64,000 bases of DNA, taken from assembly GCA_963822435.1 (NCBI GenBank), contig CAWGHN010000003.1, positions 868,001 to 932,000 on the forward strand, given 5' to 3'. Under the pieces are notes generated by a model. It did no database searches, had not been told where the DNA came from, and saw nothing but the letters and a program-made list of their open reading frames with translations. A program made the position numbers and the translations under genes. Positions 19,210 to 27,225 of the stretch are shown piece by piece. This stretch comes from JAUYQR01 sp963822435 (GTDB lineage Bacteria; Pseudomonadota; Alphaproteobacteria; Rhodobacterales; Rhodobacteraceae). Numbering within the stretch: the stretch's first letter is position 1; each line of letters begins with the position of its first letter.

Positions 19210-21120
19210 TCACTTCCGCTTGTTGTTGCCCAGATCCTCGAAGTCGGCGTCGACGATGTCATCGTCATCCACCGGGCGCGGTTCATCCTCGCCGCCGCTG
19301 CCACCTTCAGCCTGGCTCGACTTGTAGATCGCCTCGCCCAGTTTCATGGCGGCTTCGGTCAGGTTCTGGATGGCCGAGCGGATCTTGCCGGCATCTTCGC
19401 CCTTGAGGGCCTCTTCCAGCGGTGCCATCGCAAACTCGATCGCTTCGACGGTCGACGGATCGACCTTGTCGGAATGGTCGGCGAGCGACTTGCGGGTCGA
19501 ATGCAGCAGGCTTTCGCCCTGATTGCGGGTTTCGACCAGCTCGCGACGCTCCTTGTCGGCCTCGGCATTCGCTTCGGCGTCGCGGACCATCTTTTCGATC
19601 TCGTCATCGGACAAGCCGCCCGAGGCCTGGATCGTGATCGCCTGTTCCTTGTTGGTGCCCTTGTCCTTGGCTTTCACCGACACGATGCCGTTGGCGTCGA
19701 TGTCGAAGGTCACCTCGATCTGTGGCACGCCACGCGGGGCGGGCGGGATCTGTTCCAGATTGAACTGGCCCAGCATCTTGTTGTCGGCCGCCATTTCGCG
19801 TTCGCCCTGGAACACGCGGATCGTCACCGCGTTCTGGTTGTCTTCGGCGGTGGAGAACACCTGGGATTTCTTGGTCGGGATCGTGGTGTTGCGGTCGATC
19901 AGGCGGGTGAAGACGCCACCGAGGGTTTCGATGCCCAAGGACAGCGGGGTCACGTCGAGAAGGACGACGTCCTTCACATCGCCTTGCAGAACGCCGGCCT
20001 GGATGGCGGCACCGAGGGCCACGACTTCGTCAGGGTTGACGCCCTTGTGGGGTTCCTTGCCGAAGTATTTGGTCACTTCTTCGATGACGCGCGGCATCCG
20101 GGTCATGCCGCCGACCAGAACCACCTCGTCGATGTCTTCCTTGCTGACGCCTGCGTCTTTCAGCGCGGCCATGCAGGGCTTGATCGACTTCTTGATCAGG
20201 TCTTCGACAAGGTTTTCCAGCTTTGCGCGGGTGAGTTTCATCACCATGTGCAAGGGCTGGCCGGTGTTGCGGTCCATCGAGATGAAGGGCTGGTTGATCT
20301 CGGTCTGGCTGGCCGACGACAGTTCGATCTTGGCCTTCTCCGCCGCTTCCTTCAGGCGCTGGAGCGCCATCTTGTCGTTCGACAGATCGACGCCGTGTTC
20401 CTTTTTGAACTCGTCAGCAAGGTAGTTGACGATGCGCATGTCGAAGTCTTCGCCGCCGAGGAACGTGTCGCCGTTGGTGGATTTGACTTCGAAGAGGCCG
20501 TCATCGATTTCGAGGATCGTGATGTCGAAAGTGCCGCCGCCAAGGTCATAGACCGCGATGGTCTTGGTCTCTTTCTTATCGAGGCCGTACGCCAGCGCCG
20601 CCGCCGTGGGTTCGTTGATGATGCGCAGCACTTCAAGACCGGCGATCTTGCCCGCATCCTTGGTGGCTTGGCGCTGGGCGTCGTTGAAGTAGGCGGGCAC
20701 GGTGATCACGGCCTGGGTGACGGTTTCACCAAGGTAGGATTCGGCGGTTTCCTTCATCTTTTGCAAAATGAAGGCGGACACCTGACTGGGCGAATACTTT
20801 TCGCCGCGGGCTTCGACCCAGGCATCGCCGTTGCCGCCGTTGACGATTTTGTAAGGCATGTTCTTCTGGTCTTTGACGATCACCGGATCGTCATACCGGC
20901 GCCCGATCAGGCGCTTGACCGCGAAAATGGTGTTGGAGGCGTTGGTGACGGCCTGCCGCTTGGCGGCCTGCCCGACCAGACGCTCGCTGTCGGTGAAACC
21001 GACGATCGACGGTGTCGTGCGCGCGCCTTCGGAGTTTTCGATCACGCGCGGTTGCGCGCCGTCCATGATGGCGACGCAGGAGTTGGTGGTTCCGAGGTCA
21101 ATACCGATGACTTTGGCCAT
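19210..21120 (-). CDS. dnaK: Chaperone DnaK (Hsp70)
   Basis: DnaK is the main Hsp70 chaperone. The 636-residue protein starts MAKVIGIDLGTTNSCVAIMDG, with the ATPase-domain motifs AVITVPAYFNDAQRQATKDAG, IAVYDLGGGTFDITILEI and VVLVGGMTRMPRV, then the substrate-binding domain (DVTPLSLGIETLGG) and a lid ending in an acidic tail. A longer open frame exists, but the ATG at 21120 is preceded by AAAAGGGA and gives the universal N-terminus. Transcribed with dnaJ; a heat-shock-type promoter is suggested at 21231-21261. Confidence 0.98.
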   Translation of the reverse strand: MAKVIGIDLGTTNSCVAIMDGAQPRVIENSEGARTTPSIVGFTDSERLVGQAAKRQAVTNASNTIFAVKRLIGRRYDDPVIVKDQKNMPYKIVNGGNGDAWVEARGEKYSPSQVSAFILQKMKETAESYLGETVTQAVITVPAYFNDAQRQATKDAGKIAGLEVLRIINEPTAAALAYGLDKKETKTIAVYDLGGGTFDITILEIDDGLFEVKSTNGDTFLGGEDFDMRIVNYLADEFKKEHGVDLSNDKMALQRLKEAAEKAKIELSSASQTEINQPFISMDRNTGQPLHMVMKLTRAKLENLVEDLIKKSIKPCMAALKDAGVSKEDIDEVVLVGGMTRMPRVIEEVTKYFGKEPHKGVNPDEVVALGAAIQAGVLQGDVKDVVLLDVTPLSLGIETLGGVFTRLIDRNTTIPTKKSQVFSTAEDNQNAVTIRVFQGEREMAADNKMLGQFNLEQIPPAPRGVPQIEVTFDIDANGIVSVKAKDKGTNKEQAITIQASGGLSDDEIEKMVRDAEANAEADKERRELVETRNQGESLLHSTRKSLADHSDKVDPSTVEAIEFAMAPLEEALKGEDAGKIRSAIQNLTEAAMKLGEAIYKSSQAEGGSGGEDEPRPVDDDDIVDADFEDLGNNKRK

Positions 21121-21230
21121 GTTCGTATCCCTTTTCTTCAGGCGATGTTCCGGACGGGGACCCTTGGTCTTCGGCATCCCGACCCGGCGATTGAACCGAC
21201 GGGCAGCGCGTGCCCGTCATCGTGCCCGGC

Positions 21231-21261
21231 GTATATAGGCAGGCATGTTTCGCGCTGCAAC
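21231..21261 (-). promoter_or_regulatory. Possible heat-shock (sigma-32-type) promoter of dnaK
   Basis: On the minus strand GTTGCA is followed, after about 16 bases, by CCTATATA. This resembles the alphaproteobacterial RpoH pattern (CTTG... then CYTATNT) only loosely, and lies about 110 bases upstream of the dnaK ATG. Assignment is tentative. Confidence 0.35.
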
Positions 21262-21340
21262 GGTTGCTTCACCGGAACACGCGCGATTTTCCGCATGACC
21301 GCGTCGTGTCCATCACACACGCCGGGAGAGAACCGTGGGG

Positions 21341-22165
21341 TCAACGGTTTTTGCCCCAACTGGCCGAGGCGTGCTGGCGGGTAAAGAACTCTGCCATCAG
21401 GCCGATCATCATGCAGGTCAGGGCGAAATAGATCGGGTAGTCGATCGACGTGTAGCGCGGCCCATAGTTCAGGAAGATGAAGCCGCGCCCCTGGTCGATG
21501 GTATGGAACAGCGGATTCCAGTCGAACATCGAGCGGACCGTGGCGGGCGTGCCGTTTGCCACCAGCATCTTGCCGGACGCGATCATGTTGGCGCGCTGGT
21601 AGAGCGAGGTGAGGATGCCCACCACCTCGGGCTGCCAGGGTTTGGCCGACAGGAACACCATGCCGATGCCGATGCCGGCAAACCATGACAGAAGGTGCAT
21701 CCCCAGCACCCCCACCGGATCGTCGATGGTGATCGGCGTGAAGGCCGTGTGGTAGAAAAACAGGATCACGCCGGCAGCCAGTGTCTGCTGGTAAAGCGCC
21801 GAAAGTGCCGCCGCTGCGATCGAAATGATCGGGTTCATCGGACTGTGCATCATCATCGGCGAGGTCGGGCCATCTGCCGAGGCGACTGCGCCGATGGTTT
21901 TTACATGCGTCATGAACATGAACACGCCGGACATGACATACAGCATGAAATCGCCGCGGATCGCGATCCTGCGCACACCAAGGATGTGGAACAGCGCGAA
22001 CATCACCAGGACCATCAACAGCGACTGGAAGATCGACAGCGCCAGACCAAGCACGGCATTGCCGTTGGTCTTGCGCAGGTTGCGGATGGCAACGTGAAAG
22101 ACAAGTTCCAGGATCTGAAAGCCGGACCTGAGCCGGGACTTCCGCTGGACCTGTGGTCGGAACAT
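21341..22165 (-). CDS. ABC-2-type permease for polysaccharide or O-antigen export (KpsM/Wzm-like)
   Basis: A 274-residue inner-membrane protein with about six hydrophobic segments (for example VLGLALSIFQSLLMVLVMFALFHIL and YPIYFALTCMMIGLMAEFF) and the family motif MFDWNPLFHTIDQGRGF with NPLFH, typical of KpsM/RfbD glycan exporters. Such permeases pair with an ATP-binding protein (KpsT/Wzt), which is not next to it in this window. ATG at 22165 has AAGGGA upstream. It diverges from cysQ and the glycan gene cluster, which suggests a surface-glycan role. Confidence 0.8.
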   Translation of the reverse strand: MFRPQVQRKSRLRSGFQILELVFHVAIRNLRKTNGNAVLGLALSIFQSLLMVLVMFALFHILGVRRIAIRGDFMLYVMSGVFMFMTHVKTIGAVASADGPTSPMMMHSPMNPIISIAAAALSALYQQTLAAGVILFFYHTAFTPITIDDPVGVLGMHLLSWFAGIGIGMVFLSAKPWQPEVVGILTSLYQRANMIASGKMLVANGTPATVRSMFDWNPLFHTIDQGRGFIFLNYGPRYTSIDYPIYFALTCMMIGLMAEFFTRQHASASWGKNR

Positions 22166-22287
22166 CTGCGATTCCCTTTGGTGCCGGGCCTGAATACGCC
22201 GGCAAATCTTGCCGTTCCGTTACAGCCGCAGGATAAGGGCGGGAAACGCACAATACAACGACCGCTGGTGAGGCGGCAGGAGAGCCG

Positions 22288-23082
22288 ATGGATTTTGCAC
22301 AACTTGTGCCGGTGATGCGCCGGCTGGCGCTGGAAGCGGGCGATCGGATCATGGAGGTCTACAACGGGCCGGACTTCGAGGTGAAGGCAAAGGGCGATTC
22401 AAGCCCGGTGACCGAAGCCGACGAAGCCGCCGATGCGCTGATCTCGGCCGGGCTGCGCGCGGCGTTTCCTTCGGTGCCGCTGATTACCGAAGAGCAGGCC
22501 GACAGCCATGCGTTGCAGGCGCAGACATTTCTGATCGTCGACCCGCTGGACGGAACCAAGGAGTTCGTCCAGCGGCGCGGCGATTTCACCGTGAACATTG
22601 CCTATGTCGAGGCGGGCGTCCCATTGCGCGGGGTGGTCTATGCCCCGGCGCAGGGGCGGCTGTTCTACACACTCGCGGATGGCCGGTCGGTCGAGGAGAC
22701 CGGACCGCTGGCGAAAGACCAAGTCGGGCCATGCCGGGTGATTTCGGTTTCGCGGCCTGACAATGGCGCGGTGCGGGTGGTGGCATCGAAATCGCACCGC
22801 GATGCGGCGACCGATGCCTATATCGGGAAGTATGTGGTTGCCGACATGAAAAGCGCGGGCAGCAGCCTGAAGTTCTGCCTGGTGGCGACCGGCGAGGCGG
22901 ATCTTTACCCGCGCCTCGGACGCACGATGGAATGGGATACGGCGGCGGGTGATGCCGTGTTGCGGGGGGCAGGGGGGCGGGTGGTCGGCTTTGATGGTCA
23001 CGCATCGCTTGGCTATGGCAAGCCCGGCTGGGACAACCCCTTTTTCATTGCGTATGCGCCAGGCGTGGAGCTGAAGCCATGA
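22288..23082 (+). CDS. cysQ: 3'(2'),5'-bisphosphate nucleotidase CysQ
   Basis: CysQ hydrolyses PAP (adenosine 3',5'-bisphosphate), the by-product of PAPS-dependent sulfation and sulfate assimilation. The 264-residue protein has the inositol-monophosphatase family motifs: ITEEQ (metal ligand Glu), DPLDGTKEF (Asp, Asp, metal site) and EWDTAAGDAVL near the C-terminus. AGGAGAG lies before the start. The ATG of kdsB overlaps its stop (ATGA). Its position five genes from a sulfotransferase is notable. Other IMPase family members are possible, but DGTKEF favours CysQ. Confidence 0.9.
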   Translation: MDFAQLVPVMRRLALEAGDRIMEVYNGPDFEVKAKGDSSPVTEADEAADALISAGLRAAFPSVPLITEEQADSHALQAQTFLIVDPLDGTKEFVQRRGDFTVNIAYVEAGVPLRGVVYAPAQGRLFYTLADGRSVEETGPLAKDQVGPCRVISVSRPDNGAVRVVASKSHRDAATDAYIGKYVVADMKSAGSSLKFCLVATGEADLYPRLGRTMEWDTAAGDAVLRGAGGRVVGFDGHASLGYGKPGWDNPFFIAYAPGVELKP

Positions 23083-23870
23083 GCGTCCTGATCGCGATTC
23101 CCGCGCGCTATGCAAGCACCCGCTATCCCGGCAAGCCCTTGGTTTCGTTGCGTGGCCCAGACGGAGGTAAAACCTTGATCCGCCGTAGCTGGGAAGCTGC
23201 AAAGGCGGTGCAGGGTGTGGACCGGGTGGTTGTCGCGACCGATGACGCCCGGATCGCGGACCATGCTGCCAGCTTTGGCGCCGAAATCGTGATGACCTCG
23301 TCCGATTGCCAGAATGGCACCGAGCGCTGCTGCGAAGTGGCGGCAAAGCTGCCGGGCTACGAGATTGTGGTGAACCTGCAGGGCGATGCGCCGCTGACCC
23401 CGGCGTGGTTCGTCGAGGATCTGGTCAAGGGGTTGCGGCTGTCGGCGGATGCTGAGGTGGCGACGCCGGTGCTGCGCTGCGACGGTCGGGCTCTGAACGG
23501 CTTTCTGGCGGATCGGCGCGCCGGGCGGGTGGGCGGCACGACGGCGGTATTCGGTGCCGGCGGGCGGGCGCTGTATTTTTCCAAGGAAGTGGTTCCCTTC
23601 ACCGGCAAGACTTTTGCCGATGACGAGCCGACCCCGGTTTTCCACCACGTCGGTGTCTATGCATACCGGCCCCGAGCGTTGCGGGCCTACGCGGGCTGGC
23701 CGGTCGGGCCGTTGGAAACGCTGGAAGGCCTGGAACAGTTGCGATTCCTGGAGCAGGGGCGACAGGTGCTGTGCGTGGAAGTGGCGGCGCGAGGCCGCCA
23801 GTTCTGGGAGCTGAACAACCCGTCGGACGTGGCGATCATCGAAGCCATGTTGCTGCGCGAGGCGGAATGA
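23079..23870 (+). CDS. kdsB: 3-deoxy-manno-octulosonate cytidylyltransferase
   Basis: KdsB makes CMP-Kdo, the activated Kdo sugar for LPS core or capsule. The 263-residue protein starts VLIAIPARYASTRYPGKPL, the family's nucleotide-binding signature, and has VVVATDDARI, MTSSDCQNGTER and VVNLQGDAPL. Length matches the family. Coupled to cysQ by a four-base overlap. Because Kdo also caps KpsM-type capsules, it could serve either LPS or the adjacent glycan genes. Confidence 0.94.
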   Translation: MSVLIAIPARYASTRYPGKPLVSLRGPDGGKTLIRRSWEAAKAVQGVDRVVVATDDARIADHAASFGAEIVMTSSDCQNGTERCCEVAAKLPGYEIVVNLQGDAPLTPAWFVEDLVKGLRLSADAEVATPVLRCDGRALNGFLADRRAGRVGGTTAVFGAGGRALYFSKEVVPFTGKTFADDEPTPVFHHVGVYAYRPRALRAYAGWPVGPLETLEGLEQLRFLEQGRQVLCVEVAARGRQFWELNNPSDVAIIEAMLLREAE

Positions 23871-24022
23871 GGACCGGTGTGCAACTTTTTCCCCTGCACG
23901 ATTGCCCTCAGATGTGCGAACATCACCAAATTAGACGTTAACCTGCCTGCATCTGGACAGAATCATTTGCCATGGTGGCCAAGACCCAAGAATCTGGCTC
24001 CGGGAAGATAAAGAGTGAAGTG

Positions 24023-24919
24023 ATGAAGCCAAGGAAAGTTACGAAGGCCGTGTTCCCCGTGGCGGGGCTCGGAACGCGTTTTCTGCCAGCGACGAAGTCG
24101 ATTCCGAAAGAGATCATGACGCTGGTGGACAGACCGCTTATTCAATACGCGATCGACGAGGCGCGTGCGGCGGGGATCAAGGAATTCATTTTTGTGACTT
24201 CGCGCGGCAAATCCGCGCTTGAGGATTATTTCGACCACGCGCCGGAACTGGAAAGCGCGCTGCGGAAATCCGGCAAGGACGACCTGCTGGAAATCCTGAA
24301 GGATACCAACATGGACAGCGGCGCCATCGCCTATGTCCGGCAGAACCGCGCGATGGGCCTTGGCCACGCGGTGTGGTGCGCGCGCCGGCTGATCGGGAAC
24401 GAGCCGTTCGCAGTGTTGCTGCCCGACGACGTGATCGCGGCCGAGCGTCCGTGCCTGCTGCAAATGGTCGAAGCCTATGAAGAAACCGGCGGCTGCATGG
24501 TCGCGGCGATGGAAGTCTCGCCCGAAAAGATCTCGTCCTACGGTGTGCTTGATGTGGGGCAGGAGGGCGGCAACGTCATGAAGGTCAAGGGCATGGTCGA
24601 AAAGCCCAAGGCCAAGGACGCGCCGTCGAACCTTGCGGTGATCGGGCGCTATATCCTGACGCCGAAAGTGCTGACCAACCTGAACCGCATGAAGCAGGGC
24701 GCGGGAGGTGAGATCCAGTTGACCGACGCGATTGCAGAAGAAACCAAGACCAAGGCCGGCGTCTATGCGATGCGTTTCCGCGGGCAGCGTTACGACTGCG
24801 GTTCCAAGATCGGTTTCTTGCAGGCAACCGTGGCGTTTGGTCTGGCCCGCCCCGATCTGTGCAACGAATTCGCAAGCTATCTGCACGAGGTGATGGCGAT
24901 GCAGAAAGCTGCACAGTGA
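24023..24919 (+). CDS. galU: UTP-glucose-1-phosphate uridylyltransferase GalU
   Basis: GalU produces UDP-glucose for glycan synthesis. The 298-residue protein contains KAVFPVAGLGTRFLPATKSI, VLLPDDVI, GVYAMRF and YDCGSKIGFLQA, all diagnostic. The frame is open from an ATG at 23972, but the product would then carry 17 extra residues; the ATG at 24023 matches the normal family N-terminus (MKPRKVTKAVFP), although its Shine-Dalgarno is weak. Three bases separate its stop from the next gene's GTG, so it probably heads the glycosyltransferase operon. Confidence 0.94.
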   Translation: MKPRKVTKAVFPVAGLGTRFLPATKSIPKEIMTLVDRPLIQYAIDEARAAGIKEFIFVTSRGKSALEDYFDHAPELESALRKSGKDDLLEILKDTNMDSGAIAYVRQNRAMGLGHAVWCARRLIGNEPFAVLLPDDVIAAERPCLLQMVEAYEETGGCMVAAMEVSPEKISSYGVLDVGQEGGNVMKVKGMVEKPKAKDAPSNLAVIGRYILTPKVLTNLNRMKQGAGGEIQLTDAIAEETKTKAGVYAMRFRGQRYDCGSKIGFLQATVAFGLARPDLCNEFASYLHEVMAMQKAAQ

Positions 24920-24922
24920 GCC

Positions 24923-26011
24923 GTGAAACGGCAGGGCAACGGTAGCAGTCAGGCCGCTCAGGCCTGGCGCATCGGCGAATTGCCCGAACCCAAGGTATCG
25001 CCGGCGTCGGTGTGGCGGGCTTACAAGCTGCGGCTGCGACGCAGGCGGCTGTTGCTGCGCGCTGTGATGAAGCGAAACGAGCTTTCCGTCGTTGCGGACC
25101 GGACCAAGGCGATCCGGCAGGGCGATATCCTGTGCTTCCTGACGATGCGGGACGAAGCCCATCGCCTGCCCTGCTTTCTGTCGCACTACCGCAAGCTGGG
25201 CGTGGCGCATTTTCTGGTTGTCGACAACGACAGCAGCGACGGCGGCGCCTTGCTGCTGGCCGATCAGCCGGACGTGTCGCTGTGGCGCACGACGGCAAGC
25301 TACAAGGCCTCGCGGTTCGGCGTGGACTGGCTGACCTGGCTTCAAATGCGCCATTCCGATGGGCATTGGGCGCTGACGGTGGATGCGGACGAAATCCTGA
25401 TCTATCCGCATTGGGAAACCCGCCCGCTGGCGGCGCTGACCAATTGGCTGGAGGCGCAAGGACGCCAGTCGTTCGGGGCGGTCACGATCGACATGTATCC
25501 TGAAGGGTCGGTCGCTGACACCGAAGCGACAATTGACTGGCCGTTTACCGAGCTGTGCTGGTTTGACGCGGGAAACTACAGCGTTCAGGTGCAGCCGAAA
25601 CTGCGCAACCTGTGGATACAAGGCGGCCCGCGTGCGCGCGCGTTCTTCGCCGACGCGCCGCGCAAGGCACCGACCTTGAACAAGACCCCGCTGGTGCGCT
25701 GGAACTGGCGATACGTCTACACCAACTCTACCCACGCGCTGCTGCCCCGGCGGCTGAACGAGGTGTATGACACTGGCGGGGGCGAGCTGACCTCGGGTGT
25801 GCTTTTGCACAGCAAGTTCCTGCCCTCGATCATCGAGCGCGCCGCGATCGAGAGGGCGCGAAAGGAGCATTTTGCCGATGCCGCGCAATACGAGGCTTAC
25901 TACGATGGTCTGATCGCCAACCCCGTGCTGCGCTGCGACACCTCCACCCGCTTTGCGGGCTGGCGCCAGTTGGTGGCGCTGGGGTTGATGTCGATGGGCG
26001 GCTGGCTATGA
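24923..26011 (+). CDS. Glycosyltransferase, family 2-like (Glyco_tranf_2_4 type)
   Basis: A 362-residue predicted cytoplasmic glycosyltransferase. After a basic N-terminal region (LRLRRRRLLLRAVMKRNEL) it shows CFLTMRDEAHRLPCFLSHYRKLGVAHFLVVDN, the nucleotide-sugar fold opening of this family, and a metal-binding TVDADEILIYP (DxD). The C-terminal half contains LRNLWIQGGPRAR and STHALLPRRLNEVYD. It starts with GTG three bases after galU. The next gene but for a 203-base gap is a clear relative with the same blocks. Donor and acceptor sugars are unknown. Confidence 0.8.
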   Translation: MKRQGNGSSQAAQAWRIGELPEPKVSPASVWRAYKLRLRRRRLLLRAVMKRNELSVVADRTKAIRQGDILCFLTMRDEAHRLPCFLSHYRKLGVAHFLVVDNDSSDGGALLLADQPDVSLWRTTASYKASRFGVDWLTWLQMRHSDGHWALTVDADEILIYPHWETRPLAALTNWLEAQGRQSFGAVTIDMYPEGSVADTEATIDWPFTELCWFDAGNYSVQVQPKLRNLWIQGGPRARAFFADAPRKAPTLNKTPLVRWNWRYVYTNSTHALLPRRLNEVYDTGGGELTSGVLLHSKFLPSIIERAAIERARKEHFADAAQYEAYYDGLIANPVLRCDTSTRFAGWRQLVALGLMSMGGWL

Positions 26012-26053
26012 CCGGGGCGCGTTCGGGCGAAATCCGGGCTGCCAGGCGACCCC

Positions 26054-26067
26054 CATTGTTTACAATG
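26054..26067. promoter_or_regulatory. 14-bp palindrome upstream of the second glycosyltransferase
   Basis: CATTGTTTACAATG is a perfect palindrome with a two-base centre, embedded in the 203-base gap between two related glycosyltransferase genes. TACAAT inside it could serve as a -10 element, although no clear -35 precedes it. It may be an operator; the regulator is unknown. Confidence 0.35.
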
Positions 26068-26214
26068 CGAGAACAGCCTTCTAGGCTTGGCCCGATATGT
26101 TATGCCGGGACTGCGAAAGCACCCCGGGTCTTGTCCGGCCGTGATTCGCGAAATTAATCGTCAACACATTGGCAGTAAGGTCTGCGTTGGCGGGCGAAGC
26201 ATCGGTGAACCGAC

Positions 26215-27225
26215 ATGAGCATATTCGAAGCCTACGGAATGCGGTTGCGGCGGCGGCGCTTGCTGGCCCGTGCGTTCCTGAAGCGTCGGCAGCTTGCCAC
26301 CGTGGCAGATCGGACACGTCACCTGCGGCCAGCGCCGATCCTGCTGTTTTCGGCGGTGCGCAACGAACGCATCCGGTTGCCGTATTTTCTGGAGTATTAT
26401 CGAAAGCTGGGCGTCGACCACTTCCTGTTCGTCGACAACGGGTCTGATGATGGAAGTGGTGAGTATCTGGCGGCGCAAAACGACGTGTCGCTGTGGTCAA
26501 CCTTTGCCGGATACAAACAATCCCGCCACGGCATGGACTGGATCATGCACCTCTTGCGCCGCTACGGCACCGGGAACTGGTGCCTGACGGTCGATGTCGA
26601 CGAGTTTCTGGTCTATCCATTCTCTGAAACGCGGCCGTTGCGCGCGCTGACCGATTGGCTGGACGCATCGCGTGCCCGGACGTTTTCGTCGATGATGCTG
26701 GACATGTATCCCAAGGGTGGGATGCAGGAGCAGCCTTACCGCGAGGGGCAAAATCCGTTCGAAATTGCGCAGTTCTTTGACAGCGGCAACTACACGATCA
26801 CGCGGAACTGGAAATATCGGAACCTGTGGATCCAGGGCGGGCCGCGGGCCCGGATGTTCTTTGGCGAGACACCAGAAATCGCCCCGGCGATGAACAAGAT
26901 ACCGCTGGTGAAGTGGGAGGCTGGCTTCGCCTATGTCAGCTCCACCCATATGATGCTGCCGCGAGGGTTGAACCTTGTCTATGACGAAGGTGGCGGCGAA
27001 AAGCCCTCGGGTTGTCTTTTGCACGCAAAATTTCTCAACACGTTTGACGAAAAGGCGCAGGAAGAGGCAATGCGTCGCCAACATTATGCAAACGGTGCCG
27101 AGTATGCAGCATATCGTGATTCTGCTGAAATGGATCACGATATGTGGTGCAACTGGAGCGAAAAGTATGTCAACTGGCGCCAGTTGGAGATACTTGGGCT
27201 GATGTCGAAGGGAAACTGGGCGTGA
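26215..27225 (+). CDS. Glycosyltransferase, family 2-like, relative of the preceding one
   Basis: A 336-residue homologue of the gene at 24923. It shares a basic N-terminus (GMRLRRRRLLARAFLKRRQL), the opening VRNERIRLPYFLEYYRKLGVDHFLFVDN, the catalytic TVDVDEFLVYPFSETRPLRAL, and LWIQGGPRARMFF and GGGEKPSGCLLHAKFL. It lacks the 30-residue N-terminal extension of the first. Most likely it arose by tandem duplication, with divergence for a different sugar. The stop overlaps the GTG start of the next gene (GTGA). Function in glycan synthesis is inferred. Confidence 0.8.
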   Translation: MSIFEAYGMRLRRRRLLARAFLKRRQLATVADRTRHLRPAPILLFSAVRNERIRLPYFLEYYRKLGVDHFLFVDNGSDDGSGEYLAAQNDVSLWSTFAGYKQSRHGMDWIMHLLRRYGTGNWCLTVDVDEFLVYPFSETRPLRALTDWLDASRARTFSSMMLDMYPKGGMQEQPYREGQNPFEIAQFFDSGNYTITRNWKYRNLWIQGGPRARMFFGETPEIAPAMNKIPLVKWEAGFAYVSSTHMMLPRGLNLVYDEGGGEKPSGCLLHAKFLNTFDEKAQEEAMRRQHYANGAEYAAYRDSAEMDHDMWCNWSEKYVNWRQLEILGLMSKGNWA

